In this document: one piece after another, positions 24,158-33,379 of the stretch
Position numbering within the stretch: the stretch's first letter is position 1
Layout of the letters: every line of letters begins with the position of its first letter
NCBI RefSeq assembly: GCF_900112035.1
Contig: NZ_FOKC01000001.1
Location: 744,001-808,000, forward strand
Source: Nocardioides alpinus
GTDB lineage: Bacteria; Actinomycetota; Actinomycetes; Propionibacteriales; Nocardioidaceae
Length of the DNA: 64,000 nucleotides
Direction: 5' to 3'
Notes under the pieces: generated by a model
Database searches by the model: none
Told to the model about the DNA's origin: nothing
What the model saw: only the letters and a program-made list of their open reading frames with translations
Translations under genes and position numbers: made by a program

Positions 24158-26113
24158 TCAGTGGGGCTGGAGGGTGGCACCCACCGGGATGTCGATGTCG
24201 ACGACCTCCGACTCGATGGTCAGCGTCACCTTGCGGGCGTGCGCGGAGCCGGTGTGCGGGTCGTAGGCGGTGAACACGTAGCGACCGGTCGGTGGCAGCT
24301 GGAAGGCGTAGCGGCCCGCGTCGTCGCAGTGCGTGGAGCCGACCTGCGTGCCCAGCGCCTCGCTGAGCGCGACGAGCGCGCCAGCGGCGGGTGCCCCGTC
24401 CCTCGTCACGACGCCGGAGACGGTCAGCTCGCGGGCGAGCGTCAGGTCCTGCTCGACCTCGCCGCCGGCGAAGTCGAACACGGTGGCCTCGGGCGCCCAC
24501 CCGATCGCGTTGGCGATCACCACGTAGGTGCCCGGGCCGGGCAGCACCACCGAGTAGCGGCCGGCATTGTCGGCGCGGCTCCAGTCCAGCTGTTCGCCGT
24601 GCACGTCGAGCACCGACACCAGGATCGTGCCGCGAGCGCTGTCGTCGGCCCGGGCCAGGCGGATCTGCCCGCGGACCACGGCCTCCTGCTTCTCCCCACC
24701 CTGGGCCCGGGCGAGCTCGCGCTCGTGGTGCGTACGACGATCACGCGGGATCAGGGCGGCCAGGGCGACGCAGACGGCCGCCGCCACCGCGCCGAGCACC
24801 AGCACGATCCGGAAGGCCTCCTCGGTGGCGAAGAGCACGCCGCCGACCTCGATCGTGTACGTCGCCATGATCGCGGCGACCAGGGTGCTCGCGAGCGACG
24901 TCCCGATCGACCGGACCAGCGAGTTCAGCCCGTTGGCCGAGGCGGTCTCGGTGATCGGGACCGAGGACATGATGAGTGTCGGCATGGCCGCGAAGGCCAG
25001 CGCCGTGCCGATCCCGACCAGGGTGGAGCCGACCACGATCGCCGCCACCGAGTCGGCCCAGAAGACGCGGCCGACGTAGGTCAGGGACATCAACCCCGCC
25101 CCGACCAGCAGCACAGCCCGACCTCCCCACCGGGCCAGCGACCACCCGGAGACGGGTGACATCGCCACCATCGCGAGTCCGGACGGCACCATCGCGAGTC
25201 CGGCGGCCGTCACACCGAGGCCGAACCCGGCGCCCGTGGCGGCTGGCTGCTGGAGCACCTGGACGGTGACGAGCATGTTCACGAACATCGCCATGCCGGC
25301 GAAGATCGAGGCGAGGTTGGTCATCAGCACCGGCCGCTGCGCACTGGTGCGGAGGTCGACCATGGGCTGGTTGACGCGCAGCTCCAGCGGGACCCAGATC
25401 ACGAGCAGCAGCAGCGAGGACACCAGCAGGCCGACGACGACCGGCTCGCCCCACCCCCAGGCACTGCCCTTGGAGATCGGCAGGAGGAGGCAGATCAGGG
25501 CCGCGGAGAGCACCAGGGCCCCGGTGACGTCGAACCGGCCGGGCGTGCGCACCGGCGACTCCTCGACGACGACCAGCAGGGCGACGACCAGCACGGCGCC
25601 TGCGACGGCGCCGAACCAGAAGATCGAGTGCCAGCCCAGCCAGTTGCTCAGCACTCCTGCGAGCGGCAGGCCGAGCGCGGAACCGATGCCCATCGTCGCG
25701 CTCATCAACGCCACTGCGGTGCCGATGCGCTCGGGCGGGAGCTTGTCGCGCAGGATGCTGATGCCGACGGCGATCAGCGCGGCACCGAAGCCCTGCAGCG
25801 CCCTCCCGACGATCATCGTGACGAACGAGACCTCCAGCGCACAGATCACCGAGCCGAGGATCATCGCCCCGAGGGAGACGAGCAGCATCCGCCGCTTGCC
25901 GTACATGTCGGCCATCCGCGCGATGATCGGCGTCCCCACGGCGGCCGTCAGCAGGGTGGCGGTGACCAGCCAGGAGGAGTCCGAGGCCGAGATGTCGAGC
26001 AGCTGCGGGAACTCCGGGAGGAGCGGGATCACCAGGGTGAACTGGAGCGCCGAGACCATGCCGCACAGCGACAGCACGAGGATCGTCGCCCACGCCGGGG
26101 CGGTGCGTTGCAT
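24158..26113 (-). CDS. MFS drug-type transporter fused to carboxypeptidase-regulatory-like domains
   Basis: A 651-residue protein. Residues about 1-470 form a multi-helix (about 14) major facilitator of the EmrB/QacA drug-proton antiporter type: motif A-like RMADMYGKRRMLL after helix 2, and motif C-like SALGLPLAGVLSNWLG. Residues about 480-650 form a soluble tail with two beta-sandwich repeats of the carboxypeptidase-regulatory kind (DNAGRYSVVLPGPGTYVV; DDAGRYAFQLPPTGRYVF). With an even helix number the tail should be cytoplasmic. AGGAG precedes the ATG. Substrate unknown. Confidence 0.83.
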   Translation of the reverse strand: MQRTAPAWATILVLSLCGMVSALQFTLVIPLLPEFPQLLDISASDSSWLVTATLLTAAVGTPIIARMADMYGKRRMLLVSLGAMILGSVICALEVSFVTMIVGRALQGFGAALIAVGISILRDKLPPERIGTAVALMSATMGIGSALGLPLAGVLSNWLGWHSIFWFGAVAGAVLVVALLVVVEESPVRTPGRFDVTGALVLSAALICLLLPISKGSAWGWGEPVVVGLLVSSLLLLVIWVPLELRVNQPMVDLRTSAQRPVLMTNLASIFAGMAMFVNMLVTVQVLQQPAATGAGFGLGVTAAGLAMVPSGLAMVAMSPVSGWSLARWGGRAVLLVGAGLMSLTYVGRVFWADSVAAIVVGSTLVGIGTALAFAAMPTLIMSSVPITETASANGLNSLVRSIGTSLASTLVAAIMATYTIEVGGVLFATEEAFRIVLVLGAVAAAVCVALAALIPRDRRTHHERELARAQGGEKQEAVVRGQIRLARADDSARGTILVSVLDVHGEQLDWSRADNAGRYSVVLPGPGTYVVIANAIGWAPEATVFDFAGGEVEQDLTLARELTVSGVVTRDGAPAAGALVALSEALGTQVGSTHCDDAGRYAFQLPPTGRYVFTAYDPHTGSAHARKVTLTIESEVVDIDIPVGATLQPH

Positions 26114-26154
26114 CAGGCTCCTAGGTTCGGCAGGGGATCGGGCCCCAGTCTCGC

Positions 26155-27180
26155 TCAGTCGTCGGCGACGTCGATCAGCACCTTGCCGACGGCACCGCCC
26201 TCGACGGCCGCGTGCGCGTCAGCCGTCCGCTCCAGCGGGTGGTGGTGGACCGGCAGGCCGCGGTCCTCGCCCACGCCGTACGCCCCGTCGACCAGGGCCG
26301 CCGTGATGTCCTCCGCCGCGGACCGCAGCGCGGCCTCACCGACGGTGTAGAGCAGCACCCACTGGAAGCGCGCGTTGGTCGAGAAGGTCGCGCGGACGCT
26401 GAGGTTCACCTCGTCACCGCCGTTGTTGGCATAGATCGCGATGGTCCCGCGCGGCTTGATCACCTGCACGTCGAGCGCCAGGTTCTGCGCGGGCGCCACC
26501 TCGACGACGAGGTCGACACCGTCGGGCGCCAGCGCGCGGATCGACGCCACCGTGTCGCCGTCGCGGTAGTTCACGACGTGGTGGGCGCCGGCAGCCGTGG
26601 CGAGGTCGCCCTTCTCGGTGCTGCTCACCGTGCTGACGACCGTGGCGCCGGCCCACCTGGCCAGCTGGATCGCGGCGTTGCCGACGGCACCCGCTCCGCC
26701 CGCGACGAGGACGGTCCGGCCGGCAAGAGCGCCCGGTGCGAGACGGGTCGGTCCGTCCTCGGACGTCGTGAGGGCGCGGTGGGCGGTGACCGCCGGGACG
26801 CCGAGGGAGGCACCCACGTCGTACGACGTCGCGTCGGGCAGCGCGGTGACGTTGGCTGTCGGGAGCACGACCTGCTCCTGCGCCGTGCCGCCGGGGCGGG
26901 TGTGCTGCGCGAGCATCGTCCAGACCCGGTCGCCGACGGCGAAGCCGGTCACGCCGGGGCCGACCGCGTCGACCACGCCGGCGCCGTCCTGACCGGGCAC
27001 GATCTCCGGGAAGGCCAGCTCCCCCATGCCGCCGGCGCGGAACTTCCAGTCGGTCGGGTTGATCCCGGCCCGGACGATCCGCACCCGGACCTCCCCCGGA
27101 CCGGGCTCCGCGGGCTCCCGCTCGACCAGCTCGAGCACAGAGGAGTCGCCACTCTCGGTGTAGACCACAGCACGCACCAC
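26155..27180 (-). CDS. Zinc-binding-dehydrogenase-family quinone/alcohol oxidoreductase
   Basis: A 341-residue medium-chain reductase of the quinone oxidoreductase (zeta-crystallin-like) branch. The GroES-like N-domain has PGPGEVRVRIVRAGINPTDWK, and the NADPH motif is AGGAGAVGNAAIQLA near residue 155. The zinc ligands of true alcohol dehydrogenases are not seen, so NADPH-dependent reduction of quinones or enones is likely. The start at the GTG-GTG pair (27180) follows GAAGGGA; a frame extending to 27252 lacks support. Confidence 0.83.
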   Translation of the reverse strand: MVRAVVYTESGDSSVLELVEREPAEPGPGEVRVRIVRAGINPTDWKFRAGGMGELAFPEIVPGQDGAGVVDAVGPGVTGFAVGDRVWTMLAQHTRPGGTAQEQVVLPTANVTALPDATSYDVGASLGVPAVTAHRALTTSEDGPTRLAPGALAGRTVLVAGGAGAVGNAAIQLARWAGATVVSTVSSTEKGDLATAAGAHHVVNYRDGDTVASIRALAPDGVDLVVEVAPAQNLALDVQVIKPRGTIAIYANNGGDEVNLSVRATFSTNARFQWVLLYTVGEAALRSAAEDITAALVDGAYGVGEDRGLPVHHHPLERTADAHAAVEGGAVGKVLIDVADD

Positions 27181-27344
27181 GTTGTCCCTTCGTCGGTCCT
27201 TGTCACCTCCGACAACACGAGCGACCCGCGGTCTATGCCGCGCCCGGTCCACGGATCCGACGCACGCCGTGGCACATGGCTCATCCGTCAGCCAGCACCA
27301 CCTTCGTCCCGGAACAAGCCGTCCCGCGGCGGCGTTGACCGACC

Positions 27345-28124
27345 ATGACCGACCTCCTGGACCGCACCATCACCGCGCTGCGCACCAACCACGACGAGGT
27401 CGCCGCCCTGGCGACCGAGCTGTCCGAGGAGCAGCTCCTCGGTCCGAGCGGGGCTGAGGAGTGGACGGTCGCCCAGGTCCTGTCGCACCTCGGCAGCGGC
27501 GCGGAGATCATGGGCGGCCAGCTGGCCGCAGCGGTCACGGGTGAGCCGCGCGACGTCGAGAACACCGCCGTATGGGCACGCTGGGACGCCGCCTCGCCGG
27601 CGGAGCAGGCCGCATGGTTCGTCGAGCACGACGGTCGGCTGGTCCGGGCGCTGGAAGGGCTGGGCGCCGAGCAGCGGGGCTCCTTGCGGGTCGACCTCGG
27701 CTTCCTCCCCGAGCCGGCGCCCCTGTCCACCTTCGCCGGGATGCGGCTGAACGAGGCTGCCCAGCACGCGTGGGACGTACGCGTCGCGGGCGATGCTGCT
27801 GCGGAGCTCGAGCCGTCCTCCGCCGAAGCCCTTGCCGAGCACTTCTCCGGCGACCTCGGCTTCATGCTCGGCTTCACGGCCAAGCCGGAGCACTCCCCCG
27901 GCCCGGCACGCGTGGCCGCGGGTGACCGCACCCTCGTGATCGACGACGGGCAGGTCTCGCTCACCGCGCCGGTCGAGGACGCGACCGCGACCTTCCACGG
28001 CTCGACCGAGGCGCTCCTGCGACTCCTCGCTGGCCGCCTCAAGCCCGGATCCACCCCTGCGGGGACGACCGTCAGCGGCAACGTCTCCCTCGACGACCTG
28101 CGGCGCGTCTTCCCGGGCTACTGA
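27345..28124 (+). CDS. Mycothiol-dependent maleylpyruvate isomerase-like protein
   Basis: A 259-residue TIGR03083/MDMPI-family protein with an N-terminal DinB-like four-helix bundle (residues 1-150) and a C-terminal SCP2-like sandwich. The metal-binding set fits LSHLGSGAE (His near 49) and RLNEAAQHAWDV (near 140). Family members use mycothiol or other thiols as cofactor. The reaction here is not known. It converges with the DUF4832 gene, stop to stop 7 bp apart. Confidence 0.85.
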   Translation: MTDLLDRTITALRTNHDEVAALATELSEEQLLGPSGAEEWTVAQVLSHLGSGAEIMGGQLAAAVTGEPRDVENTAVWARWDAASPAEQAAWFVEHDGRLVRALEGLGAEQRGSLRVDLGFLPEPAPLSTFAGMRLNEAAQHAWDVRVAGDAAAELEPSSAEALAEHFSGDLGFMLGFTAKPEHSPGPARVAAGDRTLVIDDGQVSLTAPVEDATATFHGSTEALLRLLAGRLKPGSTPAGTTVSGNVSLDDLRRVFPGY

Positions 28125-28131
28125 GCCGGGC

Positions 28132-29466
28132 TCAGCGGACCCGCACGACTCCGACGCGGTAGGTGCCGCGCGTGGTGCGCCCCGTGTTGGCCAGGTGCAT
28201 CGGAGCGGCGTAGCCCGAGGGATCGACGACGCCCACGTACACGGCGTACTTCCCCTTCGCGAGCCCCTTCGTGTCGACACCCGCGCGCCGCTTCTCGGTG
28301 CCCGTCAGCCCGTCCAGGGGCCGGCCGAGCGACCGGGTGACGGAGGCGCCGCTGCGCGAGTGGAGGAGGGTGAGCTGCACGTCCCAGGGGTCGTACGTCG
28401 GTGCGGTGCCCTGGTTCTCCCACGCGGTCCGCACCGTGATCCGGCTGCCGGCCGTGAAGGTCGTCGGCAGCGTGACCGACCGCAGACGCAGGCGGTAGCC
28501 GGCGGTGGCGAGGGCCTTGTCGTACGCCGCCCGCTGGCGGCCGGCGAGCGCGTCGCGCGTCCACGGCATGTTGCCCGACGAGAGGGTCGAGACGTGGAAC
28601 TGCCGGACCTGCTGCGCGCCGAGGACGGGATCGGCCCGGGTGCACCACTCGGAGAAGAACGGTCGGGTCTTCCACACCTGCTGCAGGCGGGCGTCGCCCG
28701 GCACGGTGGAGTACATGTCCGGGCAGCCGAGGTTGTCGGTGCGCAGACCGAGGTTGGGACTGGCCTTGAGCGCGGCGAGCGTGAACGGGACCGGAGTCAT
28801 CGTGTTGATCAGGACGTGCTTGGTCGGGAACGCAGAGGTGACCGCCTCGACGATCGCCAGACCGTTGGCGTCCGACACCCGCTCGCCGGCGTCGACGTGC
28901 CACTCGCCGTAGCTGCCGTAGCCGCCCACGTCGACGTAGCCCAGGCGGGGGTCGTCGCCGTAGCGCCGGCCGAGCTCGGCCATCAGCTCGCGCCACTGGG
29001 CCAGGAACCCGGGCGAGTTCCAGTCCGGGACGTAGCCGCCGGCCTGGCGCGGCACGAAGGACGGCGTGACGGCCGGCAGGTCCTCGCGGCTCTCCATCCA
29101 GCAGCCGGGGCAGTAGGCCATGACCCGGAAGCCGAACGTGCCCCCGCGGGCGCCGGCGTCGGCCAGGCCCGCGTCGAGCCACGAGAAGTCCCAGACGTTG
29201 TCGGACGTCTCGATCCGGCCCCAGTAGACCTGGTCGCGGTAGTAGACGTCGTTGGAGGTGACCGTCGCCGTCGTCGGCTCACCGCCCAGCCAGCGGTACT
29301 GACCGCGCAGCGGGTTGGGAAGGTCGGCACCGAGCCCCAGGGGCGCCATCGTGAAGGTGCGGTCGGCGTCCGCAGCCTGCGCGGGCGCGGGAGGGGTCGC
29401 ACCGAGGGATGCGACCAGGCAACCCAGGGCAGCAGCCGACGCCAAGGTGCGCCAGGAGAGCTTCAT
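28132..29466 (-). CDS. Secreted DUF4832 glycoside-hydrolase-like protein
   Basis: A 444-residue exported protein. Signal peptide about residues 1-31 (APAQAADADR cleavage). Residues 45-300 look like a TIM-barrel of the DUF4832/beta-galactosidase-like kind: NPLRGQYRWLGG, YYRDQVYWGRIE, RLGYVDVGGYGSYGEWH (a Glu that could be the acid/base) and PFFSEWC. Residues about 330-444 form a beta-sandwich ending in TYRVGVVRVR. The enzyme activity is not established; polysaccharide binding or cleavage is inferred. Confidence 0.75.
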   Translation of the reverse strand: MKLSWRTLASAAALGCLVASLGATPPAPAQAADADRTFTMAPLGLGADLPNPLRGQYRWLGGEPTTATVTSNDVYYRDQVYWGRIETSDNVWDFSWLDAGLADAGARGGTFGFRVMAYCPGCWMESREDLPAVTPSFVPRQAGGYVPDWNSPGFLAQWRELMAELGRRYGDDPRLGYVDVGGYGSYGEWHVDAGERVSDANGLAIVEAVTSAFPTKHVLINTMTPVPFTLAALKASPNLGLRTDNLGCPDMYSTVPGDARLQQVWKTRPFFSEWCTRADPVLGAQQVRQFHVSTLSSGNMPWTRDALAGRQRAAYDKALATAGYRLRLRSVTLPTTFTAGSRITVRTAWENQGTAPTYDPWDVQLTLLHSRSGASVTRSLGRPLDGLTGTEKRRAGVDTKGLAKGKYAVYVGVVDPSGYAAPMHLANTGRTTRGTYRVGVVRVR

Positions 29467-29581
29467 CGCGGGTCCGTCCGGTCGAGGTCGACGACCAGTG
29501 TGAGGGCGAACCGGGATGCGCGGAGGCAGAACGGGGACAACTCGTGGGCCGACCCCGGCGTGACGCGCGTACGTGCTGGGG

Positions 29582-31054
29582 CTAGCGAGCCGCCTCGGAC
29601 ACGCCACGCGCCCCGGAGTCGGTGAGCTCGGCCTCGCGATGGGCGGCGGCCTCGAGCTCCTGGCGCCGGGTCTCCTCCATCATCGCGCGCGTGGCGTCGT
29701 AGATGCCGGGGTCGGACACCAGGTCGGCAGCGCCGCGACGCAGCCGCGCCAGCGCGGCACGGGCGAAGATCTGCTGCTCGGTCGTGGTCCGCTCGGAGCG
29801 GTTGTTGCTGATGAAGGTGATCGCCCAGCGCATCAGTGCCGACACCTGGTTCTTGAAACCGGTGAGGTAGACGAGGTGGACGCCGAGCCACATCAGCCAG
29901 GCCACGATGCCGGTGAGACGGAACTTGCCGACCATCGCGACAGCGCGGAACCGGCTGATGATGGCCATCGAGCCCTTGTCGAAGTACTTGAAGGGCGGCT
30001 GCGGCTGCTTGTCCTCGAGCCGGTTCTTGATCTCCTTGGCGGCGTACTTCGCGCCCTGGATGGCGACCTGCGCGACACCGGGGAGGTTGTCGAGGGCGAT
30101 CATGTCGCCGACGACGAACACCTCGGGGTGCCCCGGCAGGGTGAGGTCGGGGTTGACCGAGATCCGGCCGGCGCGGTCGAGCGGGGCGCCCGTCTGCTCG
30201 GACAGGGTCTTGCCCAGCGGGTTGGCCTGCACGCCGGCGGCCCAGATCTTGGCGACCGAGTTGATCCGCTCGACGTGGCCGTCCTTGAACTTCACCTCGA
30301 GGCCGCGCTCGTCGACCTCGGTGACCATGCCGCCGAGCATGACCTCGACGCCGAGCTTTTCCAGCTCGGCCTTGGCCTTCTCGCCGAGCTTGGCGCCGAA
30401 CGGCGGCAGCACCTGCGGCGCGGCGTCGACCAGGACGACCCGCGCGGTGCGGGTGTTGATCGCGCGGAAGTCCTTGCGCAGCGTGTTGTGGGCCAGCTCG
30501 GCGATCTGGCCGGCCATCTCCACACCGGTGGGACCGGCGCCGACGACCACGAAGGTCAGCAGGTGGTCGACCTCGTCGCCGCGGGTGGCCCCGAGCTCGG
30601 CCATCTCGAAGGCGCCGAAGATCCGGCCGCGCAGCTCGAGGGCGTCGTCGATGCTCTTCATCCCGGGGGCGAACTCGGCGAAGTGGTCGTTGCCGAAGTA
30701 GGACTGGCTCGCACCGGCCGCGACCAGCAGGGAGTCGTACGACGTCGTGGTGTCGCGACCCAGCACCTGCGAGGTGACCGTGCGTGCCGCGAGGTCGATG
30801 CCCGTGACCTCGCCGAGGATGACCCGCGCGTTGTCCTGGCCACTGAGGATCTCGCGGGTCGGCGGAGCGATCTCGCCCTCGGACAGGATGCCGGTCGCGA
30901 CCTGGTAGAGCAGCGGCTGGAAGAGGTGGTGGGTCGTCTTGGCGATGACGGTGACGTCCACGTCGGCCCGGCGCAACGCCTTGGTGCCGAACAGTCCGCC
31001 GAAGCCGGAACCGATCACGACCACCTTGTGGCGCGGTGCCTGCGTCGGGGTCAT
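29582..31054 (-). CDS. ndh: Type II NADH dehydrogenase
   Basis: A 490-residue NDH-2 that passes electrons from NADH to menaquinone without pumping protons. FAD motif IGSGFGG (near residue 15), HLFQPLLYQVATG, NADH motif VVGAGPTGVEMAG (near 170) and VFVVGDMIALD with VAIQGAKYAA are all canonical. Near residue 370 is the membrane-anchoring region GIVAWLMWLGVHLVYLTGF. The start at 31054 has AGGAG five bases upstream; the frame extends 15 codons further without a ribosome-binding site. Confidence 0.94.
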   Translation of the reverse strand: MTPTQAPRHKVVVIGSGFGGLFGTKALRRADVDVTVIAKTTHHLFQPLLYQVATGILSEGEIAPPTREILSGQDNARVILGEVTGIDLAARTVTSQVLGRDTTTSYDSLLVAAGASQSYFGNDHFAEFAPGMKSIDDALELRGRIFGAFEMAELGATRGDEVDHLLTFVVVGAGPTGVEMAGQIAELAHNTLRKDFRAINTRTARVVLVDAAPQVLPPFGAKLGEKAKAELEKLGVEVMLGGMVTEVDERGLEVKFKDGHVERINSVAKIWAAGVQANPLGKTLSEQTGAPLDRAGRISVNPDLTLPGHPEVFVVGDMIALDNLPGVAQVAIQGAKYAAKEIKNRLEDKQPQPPFKYFDKGSMAIISRFRAVAMVGKFRLTGIVAWLMWLGVHLVYLTGFKNQVSALMRWAITFISNNRSERTTTEQQIFARAALARLRRGAADLVSDPGIYDATRAMMEETRRQELEAAAHREAELTDSGARGVSEAAR

Positions 31055-31200
31055 GGTTGCTCCTAGGGTCGTAGGTGCCATCTCGTGGTGCCGGGGCACT
31101 TCCTATTGTCCTCCGGTCGCACCGGGAGGGCGAAACGCCGTCCACGTCTCGTGCCTCACACCGTTTCCCGTTCCTCCGGGAAAACTAGTGTGATGGTCGA

Positions 31201-31227
31201 GGTTTGAACTACCCGCTTTCGGGCAAT
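31201..31227 (+). promoter_or_regulatory. SigB/SigF-type promoter
   Basis: GGTTT (31201-31205) and GGGCAAT (31221-31227) are separated by 15 bp, close to the general-stress sigma consensus GTTT-N15-GGGTAT. Transcription should start near 31234. A small hairpin TTTCCCG/CGGGAAA lies just upstream (31164-31183). Confidence 0.6.
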
Positions 31228-31270
31228 CATGGCCCCACTGGACTGCCCACCCCCGCAGAAAAGAGTCCCA

Positions 31271-32203
31271 GTGCCGCTGAGCTCCGAGTTGACGCTTGCG
31301 TCGTCGCCGCGCGCTGCGGCCGACGCGCGGCGCTGGGTCGGCGACATCTTCGTGCGGCTCGAGCGCACCGATCTCCTCGAGTGCGCCCAGCTCGGCGTCT
31401 CCGAACTGGTGGCCAACGCGATCCTCCACGCGACCGTCCCCTTCAAGGTGCGCGTGCGCGGCACGGCCAGCCACCCGCGCATCGAGGTGGTCGACGGGTC
31501 GACGCACCCTCCCGTCCCGCCGGCCAGCGTGCCGACCGACGACCTCGACCTGCTGCTCACCTTCGGCCGGGGCCTGTCCATGGTCGCCCAGTGCGCCGTG
31601 GCCTGGGGCGCGACGATCGAGGCCGACGGCAAGATCGTGTGGTTCGAGCCGGCCCAGCAGATGACCGACGACGGCTCGGTCGAGTGGGTCATCGACCACC
31701 AGGAGCAGCCCGACCTCGAGCCCATCGACGAGACGGCCCTCGCGGTCCACCTCCTCGGCGTGGACGTGCCGCTCTACCTGTCCCTGAGCCAGCAGTACAA
31801 CGAGCTGCGCCGCGAGCTGCGTCTCCTGTCGCTGTCGCACCAGTCGGACTACCCCCTGGCCGGCGACCTCACCTCGATGTTCGCCAGCTTCGAGCGCCAG
31901 TTCCCCGACGCCTACCGCAAGCAGATCAGCGACGCGGCCACCAGGGGCCACGCACGCGTCGACGTGAGCTTCTCGCTCGTGCCCGACGCTGCCCCCGTCT
32001 TCGCCACGATGACTGAGATGTTCGACGTGGCCGACGCCTTCTGCCGGGCGGAGCGGCTGCTCTCCATGGCTCGGACCACACCCCAGCGCACCTTCCAGAA
32101 CTGGCTCCTCCGAGAGCTGATCCACCAGCTCGACGGCGCCGAGCCGCAGCCGTGGACCGGCCACACCGACACCCGCGCGGCCTCCACCAGCCAGGTCGGG
32201 TGA
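31271..32203 (+). CDS. RsbW-like ATPase-domain regulator
   Basis: A 310-residue protein. Residues about 10-130 match the HATPase_c_2 fold of anti-sigma factors such as RsbW (N box ELVANAILHA near residue 50, later GRGLSMV). The G box is degenerate. Residues 150-300 form a helical domain of unknown function. GTG at 31271 is preferred because an in-frame ATG at 31229 lies inside the putative SigB promoter and would precede the transcript start. Its stop overlaps crcB by four bases (GTGA). A role in stress-sigma control is inferred from the domain and promoter; no sigma gene is adjacent. Confidence 0.72.
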   Translation: MPLSSELTLASSPRAAADARRWVGDIFVRLERTDLLECAQLGVSELVANAILHATVPFKVRVRGTASHPRIEVVDGSTHPPVPPASVPTDDLDLLLTFGRGLSMVAQCAVAWGATIEADGKIVWFEPAQQMTDDGSVEWVIDHQEQPDLEPIDETALAVHLLGVDVPLYLSLSQQYNELRRELRLLSLSHQSDYPLAGDLTSMFASFERQFPDAYRKQISDAATRGHARVDVSFSLVPDAAPVFATMTEMFDVADAFCRAERLLSMARTTPQRTFQNWLLRELIHQLDGAEPQPWTGHTDTRAASTSQVG

Positions 32204-32601
32204 GCCGCCGGGAGCTGCGCGCGACCGACCTGCTCCTCGTGGCAGCCGGCGGTGCGGTCGGCGCCTTGCTGCGGTGGGCCGTCGACACCGCCGCGCCCGA
32301 CACGCTCTTCCCGTGGCCCACCCTGGCGATCAACGTCGTCGGGGCGTTCGCGCTGGGGCTGCTGCCCGCGCTCGCCGTCGTGCGCCGCTCGCGACGCGTC
32401 GCGCTCTCTGTCGGCCCCGGCCTGCTGGGCGGCTTCACCACGGTGTCGGCGTGGGCCGGACAGGTCCGGGACCTGGCGGACTCGGGCGAGGTCGGTCTGG
32501 CCGGCCTCTACCTCGCAGCCACCCTCGCCGCCGGCCTGGGCGCCGCAGCGCTGGCGCAGCGGATCGCGCACCGCCCCGAGCCGGACGGGGCGCTGGAGTG
32601 A
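32200..32601 (+). CDS. crcB: Fluoride channel subunit CrcB/FluC (1)
   Basis: A 133-residue, four-helix Fluc-type protein. Conserved GGAVGALLRW and INVVGAFALGLL are present, while the channel motif reads GGFTTVSAW, diverged from GGFTTFSTF. GTG start overlaps the upstream stop. It is paired with a second crcB by another GTGA overlap; paired Fluc subunits form heterodimers that export fluoride. No fluoride riboswitch is seen. Confidence 0.87.
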   Translation: MSRRELRATDLLLVAAGGAVGALLRWAVDTAAPDTLFPWPTLAINVVGAFALGLLPALAVVRRSRRVALSVGPGLLGGFTTVSAWAGQVRDLADSGEVGLAGLYLAATLAAGLGAAALAQRIAHRPEPDGALE

Positions 32602-32933
32602 CCGCGCTGCTCGTGGCCCTGGGCGCCGCCGCAGGCGCTCCCCTGCGCTACGCCCTGGCGCTGGCCCTCGACGGCCGGTTCCCCGCCGGGATGCTGCTGG
32701 TGAACGCGCTCGGCTCGGGCCTGTTCGGCCTGTTCGCCGCGCTGTCCCTCGGGGACGCCGGCTGGGCCCTGCTCGGCGTCGGGTTCTGCGGCGGCTTCAC
32801 GTCGTTCTCGTCCTTCGCGGTGCAGACGGTCGAGCGGTCGGGGCGCGCGGCGACCGCGTACGTCGTGGCGACGACCGTGCTGTCGGTCGGCGCGTGCGCC
32901 CTGGGCTGGGTGCTCGGCAGCCGACTGGGCTAG
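32598..32933 (+). CDS. crcB: Fluoride channel subunit CrcB/FluC (2)
   Basis: A 111-residue partner subunit with the standard GFCGGFTSFSSF motif, including the phenylalanines that line the fluoride path, and LVNALGSGLFGLF. Because subunit 1 lacks these phenylalanines, the two are probably obligate partners, each pore using residues from both. Ends directly against the convergent metallopeptidase gene. Confidence 0.88.
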   Translation: MTALLVALGAAAGAPLRYALALALDGRFPAGMLLVNALGSGLFGLFAALSLGDAGWALLGVGFCGGFTSFSSFAVQTVERSGRAATAYVVATTVLSVGACALGWVLGSRLG

Positions 32934-33287
32934 TCAGCCCCAGCCGAGCTCGTGCAGGCGCGCGTCGTCGAGCCCGAAGTGGTGGGCCACCTCGTGCACG
33001 ACGGTGATCCTGACCTCCTCCTCGAGGTCCTCCACGGTGTCGGCCATGTCGAGCAGCGGTCCGCGGAACAGCAGGATCCGGTCCGGGAGCATGCCGGAGT
33101 GGTTGGCCGGACGCTCGGTCAGCGCGAGCCCGTCATAGAGGCCGAGCAGGTCCGGGTCGTCGTCCGGCGCCTCGGCCTCGACCAGGACGACCACGTTGTC
33201 CACCAGGCGGGCCAGGTCGTCGGGTAGTCCGTCGAGGGCGCGCCCCACCATGTCGTCGAACGCGACGGGGTCCAGGTCGATCGGCAT
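32934..33287 (-). CDS. Zincin-like metallopeptidase
   Basis: A 117-residue small metallopeptidase of the type often labelled DUF1025/MPN-free zincin. The zinc motif HEVAHHFGLDD (HExxH then Asp) lies near residue 100, after EEEVRITVV. Beginning MPIDLDPVAFDDMV. The ATG at 33287 is favoured over a GTG two codons upstream because TACGCT lies exactly six bases before it (leaderless). Substrate unknown. Confidence 0.86.
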   Translation of the reverse strand: MPIDLDPVAFDDMVGRALDGLPDDLARLVDNVVVLVEAEAPDDDPDLLGLYDGLALTERPANHSGMLPDRILLFRGPLLDMADTVEDLEEEVRITVVHEVAHHFGLDDARLHELGWG

Positions 33288-33333
33288 GGCCACAGCGTAG
33301 GGAGCCGGCGGAAACCCGGCTCCGAGCGATGAA

Positions 33334-33375
33334 ATGCCGATCAGGGTGAGCCTGGTGGCTCACCCTGATCGGCAT
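33334..33375 (-). terminator. 19-bp perfect hairpin after tRNA-Asp
   Basis: ATGCCGATCAGGGTGAGCC pairs perfectly with its complement across the loop TGGT. It begins 5 bases past the tRNA-Asp CCA end on the minus strand and is followed by TTTCATCG, so it should terminate the tRNA transcript. Confidence 0.8.
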
Positions 33376-33379
33376 GCAA

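Noticed and set aside
31055..31228. Fluoride riboswitch for the crcB pair
   Set aside because: I see no match to the conserved fluoride aptamer here or within the upstream coding sequence; the crcB genes begin inside overlapping stops.
31229..31231. ATG 31229 as start of the RsbW-like gene
   Set aside because: It lies immediately after the putative SigB -10, upstream of the expected transcript start.
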